A stretch of 64,000 nucleotides of DNA from Porites lobata (GCA_942486035.1 CALNXK010000099.1:1805001-1869000), one strand, 5' to 3'. Positions 47,152 through 59,261 are shown, numbered from the stretch's first letter. Numbers and translations: made by a program. The notes: generated by a model from the sequence alone, not told the origin.

Positions 47152-49083
47152 TCATGTAACCAGTGTTGCAAGAGCCAACCCGTACCTAGTGTTCTGTAAC
47201 GGAGGAGCTGCCATCCACTTTCCGGCCTTGGTGTCATAGCTTTCAGCTGAATTCAGATTTCTCAAGCCATTGAACCCTCCGACAACATACAGACAACTGC
47301 CCATGACACTTAATCCATAGCTGCTCCTGGGAGATAACATGGGTCGAATTCTATACCATCTTCCTTCACGTGGATCAAACCTTTCGGCAGAGTTTAACCA
47401 GGAGGAGTTATAGCCTCCAAGAGCATAAATTGACCCTGTTATTAACAAATATGTAAGAAAAAATAAAAGGGAGGTTACAACTGCATAACTATATAGGCCA
47501 GAATATAAAATGCTCATTGAGATCAGGAATTTGCACAGTTTATTCAGTTATAGAATGGGGTAATTTCATATTCAAGATGTTTGCTTGAATGGGATATAAC
47601 AAAATTTTTTGGAAGACATGAATATAAACACAGCTGTAACGAAATTTTTCCCCAACAGCAAATGTTCTCATTTGACTTCGAACAATAAAACTGTTTCCCT
47701 GAGAGCTGTCTTGCAATATTAGCAGCTAAACAAATGAATTATTATTATTAAGAATGGGGTTCTTAAATTTAACATACTTATTTCTGGAAGAGGGTATAAC
47801 TTTTGAACCAAAACCCCCTCTTAATTAACAGGGATCCAGACTTGGTGGCTGTTTTACCTTGATTCTAGCTATCACAGCAAGCTTTTCCAATTAAGTTAAG
47901 TGTGAAAGTTGGAGCAAGAGACAGAAATGGAGGGAAGGGGAAGAGGAGAAGACCCTCCCCTTACTTTCTCCTGTTTGCTCTTGTCTCAACTTCCTCGCCA
48001 AACAGGTGCAGAAATGCTTGTTATGGAGGCTACCTTGTTGCTTTTTCTTCCCCTCAACGATAATCTCGTTAACTACATCTGACTGTCTCACCATCTTTCT
48101 GAACTGCACTCAAGTATGCCCGCGGCTCTGATAGGGGTGATACAGACTGCCAAATCCCTCTCTGAGCTTCAAAGCACTCAACTGATGTGAGATACCCATA
48201 TGAACTCTCGTTCTCTCCACCAAATCCACCAATAGCATAGACAGAGCCTGCTATTTCTGCAGCACCGAGATAGTTTCGTTTTGTCCTCATCGGTGTTATC
48301 AATGACCAGTTGTCAATCCAAGAGTCATACACCTCCACTGATGACAGATAGCCTGAAAATTTACTAAAACCACCAATAGCAATAGGTTGTCCGTTCAAGA
48401 TGGCAGCAGCAGCACCCATCCGCTCGACATGCAAAGGCGAAAGTTGATGCCATTCGTTACTTGGCCATTCGTAGCGTTCTACACAATCCAACACCTCCTT
48501 AGAAGAATTCCCACCAATTATATAGACATGGCACCCAGTAGACGCGGCTGCCATGTAATTTCGTCCCTTTTTCATGGGCGCCAGTGGCACCAAGTCATCT
48601 AGCTGTCCTGGAATGTCCCAGCTCCATCTGTCATTGTTTGAACAGAGACATTGAGAGCTGCTTAAGTACATTCCCTCGGACTCCCCTCCTATGGTCAAAA
48701 TAATTTCACGGCCAGTTCGGTGAGAGCGCAGAGCAATCCCGTTGAATTTGTGAGTATCTGGCGTATTTGAAGATTGCATGGCTTCTAGAATCATACGCTG
48801 GCATTCAGAGGTCTCTTGAATAATTGGATCTTTTAGAACGCAGTTTTTCAGAAAATCAGAAGAAACCTTCGTCGAGCAAAATCTCTTGATAAGACAGGGG
48901 GCGTGACGCTGGCGTTCTAAAGGACGAAAGTTCAGCCACTCTAAAACGCCGTTCAAGAGTTTCTCCTTGCAAGCAACGCTAAGAAATTTGCAATCAAGCA
49001 AAGCGTCTAAAGATTCGAAGGGCTGCAACAAGAATTCTTCCTGCTTAAGAACATCGTCAAAGTGATCAGCAACGAATTGATGC
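47152..49083 (-). pseudogene. 3' part of a BTB-BACK-kelch gene, start lost
   Basis: Exon 48092-49083 encodes the end of the BACK domain (FVADHFDDVLKQEEFLLQPF onwards) and four kelch repeats, and exon 47152-47435 encodes two more. The join is clean: donor ATG/GTGAGAC and acceptor AATAACAG, phase 1, giving SAVQKDGSIYALGGY. Kelch signatures are visible as YIIGGNS, IAIGGFS, YAIGGFGG, YALGGYN and YVVGGFNG, with paired W/Y positions; the last repeat closes with ALATLVT and the stop. Six repeats would form the substrate-binding propeller of a Cullin-3 adaptor. On the minus strand the coding sequence stops being gene sequence at 49083/49084, where segment Y replaces the BTB half, so this copy has no start codon. 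Its missing half is at 51653-52168. Confidence 0.8.
48402..49083. repeat. Segment X, copy 1 (duplicated kelch/BACK exon piece)
   Basis: 682 bp repeated at 50971-51652 with constant offset 2569 and no difference noticed. Copy 1 joins the rest of the kelch propeller on its left (segment A) and segment Y on its right. Confidence 0.9.
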
Positions 49084-50970
49084 AAAACAACAACTTTGCA
49101 CGTGCATCACCTTTTTTTTTTTGCACATTTCGATCTTTGCCGTCACTGCACGACATGCCTAATTTAAGACGTGACAAAAATAAAAAGGCGGCAAGGCAAC
49201 GATTTTCTTTTCCTTTTCCTGAACTTCGATGAAGTCTTTTTAAATTCAACTCCAGAAAAAATTGCCAAAATTTGACGAACTGAACAAGGTGGAATAAGCG
49301 CGATCAAGTTTGAAGTAGCGCAAGTTTACCTCAGTTTAAGTGACGTTTTTGTAGCCGTCGCCGTAGTTGTTGCTTTAAAAGCTCCGTACTAGGGACCTTA
49401 AGATCCGACGACGGCGACGGCAACGGGAACGCCACAAAAACAATAGGTTTAATAACCAAAAAACAACAATTTTGCGCGTGCATCACGCTTTTTTGTACAT
49501 TTCTTTGCCGTCACTGCACGACTACGACGTGAAAATACCTAATTTCACAGTGTACAGAGAAAGTACACAAGCGACGACGAGATTTCCTCTCTCTGTCTGC
49601 ACTTGGCTATGGTACTTACGAATTCAACTTTAGGATGGTCCGCCTACATTGGAAAATGAAAAAAATGTGACTTGGAGTGTTAGTGACTTGGAGTAATCGC
49701 GATGAAGATTGAAAGAACACGAATTCACTTTTTCAGCGACGTTTTCTCTGCCGTCGCCGTGAGCGTCCTCGGATCTAAAGGTCCCTATTGTCCTCAAGGT
49801 AACGGAAAGGTCTCACCATTAAAGCAATAGACCACACTTTCTATGGGGTTTACCGACGTGATAACCCACGCAGGATGTTGGGAGAACGCGAGAAAAGCTG
49901 GTAAATCACGAGCCGAAGGCGAGGAAGAAAGTGTGCATGGTCTATTGCTTTTATAAAGTAAATAATTTCTATGAGTTTACCGGCGGAATATAAACCATAG
50001 GTTTTCAACCAATCAGAACGCACGTACTATCTTAGTTATTTTATAAATTGCAATATTCTCTTTCCCTGTCCACCTCACCGCGCGCATCTCCAGGGGGACT
50101 GACTCTATTTAGAGGAATGGCGGACTGACGGAATGATGGAACGGAATGGCGGAATACACATGATACACGGAATATTCTAAGATGTCTGTATTAAGCGGAC
50201 CTCTATTAAGTGGTCACCCTCTATTAAGCAGTCACTTACCAGAGTCCCGGAAATCATGGTCTTCACCTCTATTAAACGGTCGCTTTGAGAAGAAGTACCA
50301 TTTTAGTGCAACAGGTCGCATAGTGTCTGACGTCAAGTGGACTTTAACTTTTTTCTTTTGGCCCAAGAAGAGGTAGAAACAGGTGGGGGTCAATTTGTCG
50401 CGAGATAGATATTTCGCTCTTTGACTAGCTTCGTTTTCTTGAATAACTCTCACGTTTGTCAAACCTTTATTAAACGGTCAATCTGTACTAAGCGGTCAGT
50501 AAGCCATTCCCAAAGAGTGACCGCTTAAAACAGGTTTGGCTGTAAACGGAATACTCTAAAACACGGAATTTACAGAACATTTTGTATTTTTGATTTTAAC
50601 TGGACTGACAAAAAACCAGAGGCAAAGAATACACGATTGTTTTGAACTATTAAAAATTCGATTTTCGTACTGCCGTACACTATGGCCCTTTAATATGACG
50701 GTTTTGAAAGCCCTCTTGACAGGTGAAGGGTCTTATATAGGAATTTAATGTCGGATGATTTTCGTAAACGGAGGTTCTGAGAAAAAAAACAGAATTGTAA
50801 ACTTAAGCTTCACAGCAAAGGATTGTAGTAACAATTAATGGGGACCACACCCGTGCCTTAATTTGTGAGGTCGTTTGCTTTAAATTTGTCAGACATTTGT
50901 CTGCAATTTTTCATAGGAAATTTTAGTCGGCAGGAAGAAAAAATTGTTTTACACGCAACATTGTATATTT
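49082..50970. repeat. Segment Y, copy 1
   Basis: 1889 bp repeated at 53882-55770, offset 4800. The only difference I noticed is GAAAGTGTGC near 49928 against GAAAAAATGC near 54728. Y is non-coding. It contains a MITE with AAAGCAATAGACCA ends (about 49821-49952) and a TTAAGCGGTC-rich element (about 50176-50545) whose relatives recur at 59935-60630. Confidence 0.9.
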
Positions 50971-51652
50971 GGCAGCAGCAGCACCCATCCGCTCGACATG
51001 CAAAGGCGAAAGTTGATGCCATTCGTTACTTGGCCATTCGTAGCGTTCTACACAATCCAACACCTCCTTAGAAGAATTCCCACCAATTATATAGACATGG
51101 CACCCAGTAGACGCGGCTGCCATGTAATTTCGTCCCTTTTTCATGGGCGCCAGTGGCACCAAGTCATCTAGCTGTCCTGGAATGTCCCAGCTCCATCTGT
51201 CATTGTTTGAACAGAGACATTGAGAGCTGCTTAAGTACATTCCCTCGGACTCCCCTCCTATGGTCAAAATAATTTCACGGCCAGTTCGGTGAGAGCGCAG
51301 AGCAATCCCGTTGAATTTGTGAGTATCTGGCGTATTTGAAGATTGCATGGCTTCTAGAATCATACGCTGGCATTCAGAGGTCTCTTGAATAATTGGATCT
51401 TTTAGAACGCAGTTTTTCAGAAAATCAGAAGAAACCTTCGTCGAGCAAAATCTCTTGATAAGACAGGGGGCGTGACGCTGGCGTTCTAAAGGACGAAAGT
51501 TCAGCCACTCTAAAACGCCGTTCAAGAGTTTCTCCTTGCAAGCAACGCTAAGAAATTTGCAATCAAGCAAAGCGTCTAAAGATTCGAAGGGCTGCAACAA
51601 GAATTCTTCCTGCTTAAGAACATCGTCAAAGTGATCAGCAACGAATTGATGC
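50971..51652. repeat. Segment X, copy 2
   Basis: Same 682 bp as 48402-49083. Copy 2 joins segment Y on its left and the BTB half of the gene (segment B) on its right. Confidence 0.9.
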
Positions 51653-52168
51653 GATGACTCGAAAAGATTGTGGCACGACAGACACTCGGCAAGCAAGCGG
51701 ATCCCCAAACAGTTGTAAACTCTTAACGCCTTTTTGCAGAAAAACGCAGCAAGCGTGCCTGACCTTATCAAACTGAAGAACGGCTGAAGCATACAATAGG
51801 GACTGTACGTTACATTCATTAATTTCTGCGACTCCACTGTACGCATATTGAACAAGCACTTCAACTGCAACTCCATCAATTTCATACAGTACGACGCGGT
51901 CTTGACAGCTCTCCGCGAGTTTTCCGAGAAACATTGCCCTGAAATATGGACTTCCAGCCGCGAGAATCACTCGATGAGCTGGTATTTCTCTGCCTTCCAC
52001 GCTTAATACGATGTCACAAAGTAATCCGTTTGCCCGGAAAGCAGCTAAATTCTCAAAGGCAGCGTTTGAATGGTCTCTGTCTCTGAAAACAAACATCTTC
52101 GACGCAGTTTCCGTCATGATGCCGGTATCTCGAAATCCATGCCGAGGCATATTTTCGAGGGTTTTCAT
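50971..52168 (-). pseudogene. 5' part of the same BTB-BACK-kelch gene, frameshifted and truncated
   Basis: Starts at ATG 52168 (MKTLENMPRHGF; a later ATG is possible). The BTB domain follows: LLCDIVLSVEGREIPAHRVI, then LAAGSPYFRAMF and SLLYASAVLQFDKVRHACC. At a T5 run (51731-51735, A5 in the gene) the frame shifts by one base; the BACK domain continues in another frame with NCLGIRLLAECLSCHNLFES, then FVADHFDDV. Two kelch repeats follow until 50971, where the sequence passes into segment Y and soon reaches a stop. BTB would bind Cullin-3, and BACK orients the kelch propeller. Bases 50971-51652 are identical, as far as I compared, to 48402-49083, so the two halves overlap by 682 bp. Confidence 0.8.
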
Positions 52169-52654
52169 GTTAGTTTTCAAGCGAGCGTTATTAAATATGC
52201 ATATTATGCTTGGACACAGCCTTAGTTTCTGCGGCAAACCCAAACAAATACGCTTTTACTTCAAGTCAGTCAAGACAGTCAAGATTATGGTGATTCCCTG
52301 TTGTTTACCCTGTCAATTTTACCATGTCAACACAATTTTAAAGACAGCTGATTGGCTGGTTGATTCTCAAGTCACGTTGTCACGAAGTTGTCACGTTTAC
52401 AAACGCTTACCAGTGAAATCCTCCAGAGCAAACAAAATATAATATATCGATGTGCCTACAAATTACACTGAATGCGGAATATTATTTTCATACTGAAATG
52501 ATAATAATAAAAAATTCGTGACCATCAAGAAATGTTTTTCACGTGAAATCCCAATCAGGTCCAAAGACCAAGGTCAAACACATTTTGGCGGGAGTTCATG
52601 CTACGATTTGAACACGTGAAGCGGTAGGGGTATTCCTTTACATTATATGGGGTA

Positions 52655-53083
52655 CCGTATTTATTCGAATAAGCGCCCAACCTCGAATTAGCGCCCACCT
52701 CGAATAAGCGCCCATCTTAAAGGCAGAAAAAGTTAATAAGCGCCCAGCCTCGAATAAGCGCCCACCCCCTCCTCCTCCCAATCAAACCCAAATAAGCGTT
52801 CAACTCCACCCCACCCACTTGAGTGAATAAATTCTGATAAGAGACTTTTCCGAGGACGGAGTTTTCTTCAGAGTATTTTATAGAAACCTTGCTTTGTTAC
52901 TTCTTCGCGTTTTGTTAGTGGCATTTATTGTTTTGTTGCAAAGAAAAACATACTTCACTTGCTGAAAATGGTGAAAATTTAATAAGCGCCCAGCCTCGAA
53001 TAAGCGCTCACCTCGAATAAGCGCCCACTCTCAAGGTCCAAAAATTTAATAAGCGCCCAGGGCGGTTAATCGAATAAATACGG
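52655..53083. mobile_element. TA-flanked MITE full of GAATAAGCGCC, copy B
   Basis: Same termini (CCGTATTTATTCGAATAAGC and CGAATAAATACGG) and same interior as the element at 43542-43931. TA flanks both ends (52653-52654 and 53084-53085). It lies in the 5' flank of the kelch gene, in segment B. Confidence 0.75.
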
Positions 53084-53094
53084 TATGTGCAGCC

Positions 53095-53615
53095 CCATCG
53101 GGTTGCATTTTTGCGCTGTTTTGGTCTGAAAACGGGGATACCCTTTGCCTATGTTGATCTAGCCTAGCCTGCGTGGCAGGCGCAAAAAGGGGAGGGGGAG
53201 AGGGAGGGAGAAACGCACAAATTCTATCAAAATATCCCTTCTCTCCCTACCCCCCTCTTTTTTCCCTTTTTCCCTATCCCCTACCCCTTTCGACGCCTGC
53301 TACGCAGGCTAATGTTGATCTGGAATCGAGTATGGTTTTCGAGGAAACCACGGAAGTGTATAAACGTATTTATCGTTTCAATTCCAAATGAGTAAGAAAG
53401 AAAAAGCAATACTGAAATGAATTTGAATAATTTCTTGTTTGCTCTCTAACAAGGCTTAGTAGTGATAACATAATTTCTGCCTAAAGGTTAGATCTGAAAA
53501 CGGGTATGGATTTTAGAGGTCTGCTCTGAAAACGAGTGAGGAAAATGACATTTTTGGTCTGAAATAGGGAGAACCGGGCGGCACACCTCCACCAAGAATT
53601 CCCATGAGTACCCCC
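53095..53615. repeat. Dispersed repeat, copy 2 (interrupted by a MITE)
   Basis: This copy matches 33400-33745 and is interrupted at 53161-53311 by an AGCCTG-type MITE, so the MITE insertion is younger than the dispersed repeat. Confidence 0.6.
53161..53311. mobile_element. AGCCTG-type MITE with 10-bp direct repeats
   Basis: The ends AGCCTGCGTGGCAGGCGC and complement of GCGCCTGCTACGCAGGCTA-like sequence are inverted repeats around an A/G- and C/T-rich centre. ATGTTGATCT lies exactly on both sides (53151-53160 and 53312-53321), a 9-10-bp target-site duplication as made by Mutator-like transposases. Confidence 0.75.
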
Positions 53616-53881
53616 GGGAGAAAACTTCTCAAGAGAAGAATGCATACAACCGGAACAGGTAGAATAAAAAAAAATGTATGCTTAGAAGAAAAAAAACATG
53701 AGCACAATCTACACGCAAAGCAGAAAAATGCTGGCCGTAACAAAATTGCCATAACATGTTATGACTGGCTCATCCCCAGGCTCCTCTCATCATTTGTAAA
53801 TGGTCATAAGGGAGCTTATTAAAGAAATGTCGACGGTGGAGACGTTAACGAGAACGGCGAAAAAGCAACGGGTTAAGATTG

Positions 53882-55770
53882 GCAAAACAACAACTTTGCA
53901 CGTGCATCACCTTTTTTTTTTTGCACATTTCGATCTTTGCCGTCACTGCACGACATGCCTAATTTAAGACGTGACAAAAATAAAAAGGCGGCAAGGCAAC
54001 GATTTTCTTTTCCTTTTCCTGAACTTCGATGAAGTCTTTTTAAATTCAACTCCAGAAAAAATTGCCAAAATTTGACGAACTGAACAAGGTGGAATAAGCG
54101 CGATCAAGTTTGAAGTAGCGCAAGTTTACCTCAGTTTAAGTGACGTTTTTGTAGCCGTCGCCGTAGTTGTTGCTTTAAAAGCTCCGTACTAGGGACCTTA
54201 AGATCCGACGACGGCGACGGCAACGGGAACGCCACAAAAACAATAGGTTTAATAACCAAAAAACAACAATTTTGCGCGTGCATCACGCTTTTTTGTACAT
54301 TTCTTTGCCGTCACTGCACGACTACGACGTGAAAATACCTAATTTCACAGTGTACAGAGAAAGTACACAAGCGACGACGAGATTTCCTCTCTCTGTCTGC
54401 ACTTGGCTATGGTACTTACGAATTCAACTTTAGGATGGTCCGCCTACATTGGAAAATGAAAAAAATGTGACTTGGAGTGTTAGTGACTTGGAGTAATCGC
54501 GATGAAGATTGAAAGAACACGAATTCACTTTTTCAGCGACGTTTTCTCTGCCGTCGCCGTGAGCGTCCTCGGATCTAAAGGTCCCTATTGTCCTCAAGGT
54601 AACGGAAAGGTCTCACCATTAAAGCAATAGACCACACTTTCTATGGGGTTTACCGACGTGATAACCCACGCAGGATGTTGGGAGAACGCGAGAAAAGCTG
54701 GTAAATCACGAGCCGAAGGCGAGGAAGAAAAAATGCATGGTCTATTGCTTTTATAAAGTAAATAATTTCTATGAGTTTACCGGCGGAATATAAACCATAG
54801 GTTTTCAACCAATCAGAACGCACGTACTATCTTAGTTATTTTATAAATTGCAATATTCTCTTTCCCTGTCCACCTCACCGCGCGCATCTCCAGGGGGACT
54901 GACTCTATTTAGAGGAATGGCGGACTGACGGAATGATGGAACGGAATGGCGGAATACACATGATACACGGAATATTCTAAGATGTCTGTATTAAGCGGAC
55001 CTCTATTAAGTGGTCACCCTCTATTAAGCAGTCACTTACCAGAGTCCCGGAAATCATGGTCTTCACCTCTATTAAACGGTCGCTTTGAGAAGAAGTACCA
55101 TTTTAGTGCAACAGGTCGCATAGTGTCTGACGTCAAGTGGACTTTAACTTTTTTCTTTTGGCCCAAGAAGAGGTAGAAACAGGTGGGGGTCAATTTGTCG
55201 CGAGATAGATATTTCGCTCTTTGACTAGCTTCGTTTTCTTGAATAACTCTCACGTTTGTCAAACCTTTATTAAACGGTCAATCTGTACTAAGCGGTCAGT
55301 AAGCCATTCCCAAAGAGTGACCGCTTAAAACAGGTTTGGCTGTAAACGGAATACTCTAAAACACGGAATTTACAGAACATTTTGTATTTTTGATTTTAAC
55401 TGGACTGACAAAAAACCAGAGGCAAAGAATACACGATTGTTTTGAACTATTAAAAATTCGATTTTCGTACTGCCGTACACTATGGCCCTTTAATATGACG
55501 GTTTTGAAAGCCCTCTTGACAGGTGAAGGGTCTTATATAGGAATTTAATGTCGGATGATTTTCGTAAACGGAGGTTCTGAGAAAAAAAACAGAATTGTAA
55601 ACTTAAGCTTCACAGCAAAGGATTGTAGTAACAATTAATGGGGACCACACCCGTGCCTTAATTTGTGAGGTCGTTTGCTTTAAATTTGTCAGACATTTGT
55701 CTGCAATTTTTCATAGGAAATTTTAGTCGGCAGGAAGAAAAAATTGTTTTACACGCAACATTGTATATTT
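53882..55770. repeat. Segment Y, copy 2
   Basis: Second copy of the 1889-bp segment. On its left is segment B (5' flank of the kelch gene, 53083-53881) and on its right unique sequence. Confidence 0.9.
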
Positions 55771-56324
55771 TCACGCGGTTACCTACCGTATATCAGGAGC
55801 ACCCAACAAGAATATAATTCACAACCACTTAAACATAGCATTGTTAAACGTATTTTAGTATTTAAATGGTAGATATAGGCATATTTTCATCCCCTAAAAA
55901 GTTTTCATCTGTTCGGATTTCCTAGAAGAAAGTCTAGTGCTCCGAAAAACTTACCTTTTCGAAAATTTCAGCCAGAAAAAAGGCTTCCGAAAATTCTAGG
56001 TGACCTTTTTAGGGTAAAAATCCGTTAGAAACGGGCAATTTTTGGATGTTCGAAAATCGTAAGAGAGGCAAGCAAGCAAGAAATTTGTTTGAACACTGGG
56101 GATTTCCCAAATTTTAATTGGGGCATATAGGACTACATAGTGTGACGTATTTTGACCATTCACACGCAAGCGAAAATATTTGAGGGATTATAAAGAGAAA
56201 TAACGCCGTATTAAAATGATAGTAATAAGTTTTTAAATAATAAGTTTATTTAATGCATCTTAACAATAAAAATACAAAAATATTCCGCTCGTTAAAGTTG
56301 TACACTTTAAATCGCGTTTGTTAG
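55771..56324. other. Unique AT-rich sequence, no gene recognised
   Basis: Contains GAAAATTTC- and AGAAAAAAGG-type low-complexity words but no coding or clear repeat structure. Confidence 0.35.
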
Positions 56325-57605
56325 CCGCATTTCCTACTGTTCCTACTGTTCTTACTGTTTCTCTGATCTTACTGTTCCTCTGTTCCTTCTGTTCCTCTGT
56401 TCCTACTGTTTCTACTGTTCCTCTGTTCCTACTGTTTATACTCTTCCTCTGTTTCCACTGTTCCTACTGTTCCTCTGTTCCTACTGTTCCTCCGTTCCTA
56501 CTGTTCCTCTGTTCCTACTCTCCCTACTGTTCCTACTGTTCCTACTGTTCCTACTGTTCCTACTGTTCCTCTGATCTTACTGTTCCTACTGTTCCTACTG
56601 TTCCTACGTTCCTACTGTTCCTACTGTTCCTACTGTTCCTCTGATCTTACTGCTCCTACTGTTCCTACTGTTCCTCTGATCCTACTGTTGCTCTGTTCCT
56701 ACTGTTCCTCTGTTTTCACTGTTCCTACTGTTCCTCTGTTCCTACTGTTGCTCTGTTCCTACTGTTCCTACTGTTCCTCTGATCTTACTGCTCCTACTGT
56801 TCCTACTGTTCCTACGTTCCTACTGTTCCTACTGTTCCTCCGTTCCTCTGATCCAACTGTTCCTCTGTTCCTACTGTTCCTCTGTTCCTACTGTTCCTAC
56901 TGTTCCTACGTTCCTACTGTTCCTACTGTTCCTACTGTTCCGCTGTTCCTACTCTCCCTACTGTTCCTACTGTTCCTACGTTCCTACTGTTCCTACTGTT
57001 CCTACTGTTCCTACGCTCCTACTGTTCCTACTGTTCCTACTGTTCCTACTGTTCCTCTGTTACTACTGTTCCTCCGTTCGTACCGTTCCTACTGTTCCTC
57101 TGTTCCTACTGTTCCTAATGTTCCTCTGTTCCTACTGTTTCTCTGTTCCTAGTCTCCCTAATGTTCCTACTGTTCCTACTGTTCCTATACTGTTCCTCTG
57201 TTCCTACTGTTCCTACTGTTCCTCTGTTCCTACTGTTCCTCTGTTCCTACTGTTCCTCTGTTCCTACGTTCCTACTGTTCCTACTGTTCCTACTGTTCCT
57301 ACTGTTCCTACGTTCCTACTGTTCCTACTGTTCCTAATGTTCCTCTGTTCCTACTGCTCCTACTGTTCCTACTGTTCCTCTGATCCTACTGTTGCTCTGT
57401 TCCTACTGTTGCTCTGTTCCTACTGTACTGTTCCTCTGTTTTCACTGTTCCTACTGTTCCTGTGTTCCTACTGTTCCTACTGTTCCTCCGTTCCTCTGAT
57501 CCAACTGTTCCTCTGTTCCTACTTAATTCCTACTGTTACTCTGATCCTACTGTTCGTCTGATCCTACTGTTCCTACTGTTCCCCTACTGTTCCTCTACTG
57601 TTCCT
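56325..57605. repeat. 9-bp minisatellite TTCCTACTG
   Basis: About 1.28 kb of TTCCTACTG and variants (TTCCTCTG, TTCCTACG, ATCCTACTG). Because most units are 9 bp with no stop in several frames, long frames of Leu/Phe/Val/Pro/Thr/Ser/Tyr/Cys appear, which are not genes. Confidence 0.95.
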
Positions 57606-57799
57606 TTTGCTACTAGCCATTTGCTATTACGTTATTAATGACGTCAGTCAGGTCGTCGTACACGAGCCATGAGCCATATAAAGCCTGAATTTCAGCCGCC
57701 TTCTTCATTTGCAAAGACACTCGGGGGCTTAGCGAGCGAAGGAGGAGGATGAAATCCAGGCAACTGATCCACAGCCTGTGTAGCAAGCTGCAAAGCTGC

Positions 57800-58115
57800 A
57801 AAGGGTTTCAAATCGACGTTTTCCATTCTTCTCACAGCTTAACAGTCTAAACAACAAAAGCACCGGAAGAACCCGTAGAATGAGGCAGTCATGCGCAATA
57901 AATCCCAGGCTACTTGAGCCACGATCTTTTGGGCCAAAGTCACGACACTCTTTCACAAACAAACAAACAAACCAAAGCAAACAAAGAATGGGGGATGTCT
58001 AAGTCAAGAATTTATTCTGTACATAGGAAAGAGTAGTACAAGGAACAAGGTATAGAAAAGAAAATTTAAAAACTATATGCGAAAGAAGAGGCTGGTACGA
58101 ACTGGGCATTCCTTA
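57800..58115. repeat. Dispersed repeat, copy 2
   Basis: Second copy of the repeat at 40240-40530, with the same order of landmarks: GGGTTTCAAATCGACG, ACAACAAAAGCACC, AACAAACAAACAAA and GGCATTCCTTACA. The ATCGAT-rich element at 58118 starts directly at its end. Confidence 0.6.
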
Positions 58116-58117
58116 CA

Positions 58118-58829
58118 GCCCGGCATGTGCAATCGATAAAACCGATAATCGATAACATTCGATAACAATCGATAAAAATTAGTAAATTGTATCGGAAATC
58201 GATTAAAATCGATAAAAGGACACGTTGTGAGTAATCGATAATTATCGATTTTTAAATTAATGTTATCGATTTTATCGAATTTCTAAAATGTATCAAATCT
58301 TCCATAAAAACACTCTTACGATTCAATGAATCAAGTAGGACGAATTTAAAGATTTATTTAACAAATCGATAATTGAATGAATACTGATAATCAAATAATA
58401 TTAACACGATTCCCTGGCATGATTCAACGGGGAAACGCAACATAACATAACCGCTTTTTGTATTTACTCAGAAACTGTTCAAGCTAAATGTCGTAATGAC
58501 ATCCTACAAATACATGTACTACGAAGTACGAAGCTGCGTAGTTGTAATAAATAAATAAATCCTTGGTTGCTTAATGTTTCTGTTCATTGTTTTATATTAA
58601 ATTAAAACGCTGTCCACATAGAAGCAGTTTTATTTTGTATGGTTTTTGATACTCCGTTAACATCGATTACTCGATAAAATCGATATCGTTAAATACGCGG
58701 AAGACTGTGAGTATCGATTTCTATCGATTGATCGATAAAATCGATATCGATTAATTAAAAATTATCGATTGATATCGATTTATCGAACGGTTTTCCGATA
58801 TCGGTTTTTATCGATTGGTCATACCGGGC
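58118..58829. mobile_element. 712-bp inverted-repeat element with ATCGAT-rich ends
   Basis: The left end GCCCGGCATGTGCAATCGAT and the complement of the right end ATCGATTGGTCATACCGGGC form inverted repeats. TTACA flanks both sides (58113-58117 and 58830-58834). Both ends (about 58130-58270 and 58660-58820) are filled with TATCGAT and ATCGATA words, while the middle is ordinary AT-rich DNA with no transposase. It resembles a non-autonomous hAT-like element with subterminal binding sites. Confidence 0.65.
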
Positions 58830-59261
58830 TTACAGACACTACTTGGTTTTTTAAACCGATACAACAGTTAGTAAAGATGCTACGTAGAAAAAGTGACACT
58901 AATACGAGGTTTAATTGCATGACTTCAGAGGCGCTCAGTTCCACAAAGTAACTCCTTAAAAAATACAACAGATGATTTTTATGTTACATAAAGCTCGCGA
59001 AAGGGTGAAATGCAACAGACAATACGACGCGACTTACTTATGACGCAAAGACAAACATGTTGTCAAACTGTTTCTAAAAGCTGACATGAAAACAACTGTT
59101 CAGGATTTTTAAAAACACTGTCATGTTTACGTTATCTAAACTGGGCAATCATTCATTTCACAAGTCGGCGCGAAAAGAGATTCTCGCGCGCGGCACACCT
59201 ATCTCGCGGGAGAGGTGAGATTGGTAGACCCCTTGGAGAAAGGAGACACCCGACCTAGACT

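Noticed and set aside
48387..48602. Plus-strand frame repeated at 50944-51171
   Set aside because: Antisense shadow of the kelch exon; it appears twice only because segment X is duplicated.
50182..50376. Plus-strand frame duplicated at 54982-55176
   Set aside because: Lies in segment Y, in a TTAAGCGGTC-type repeat; duplication of non-coding DNA, no domain.
56318..57561. Three long open frames rich in Leu, Phe, Pro, Val, Ser, Tyr and Cys
   Set aside because: They are translations of the 9-bp TTCCTACTG minisatellite, which lacks stops in several frames; no start context or splice signals.
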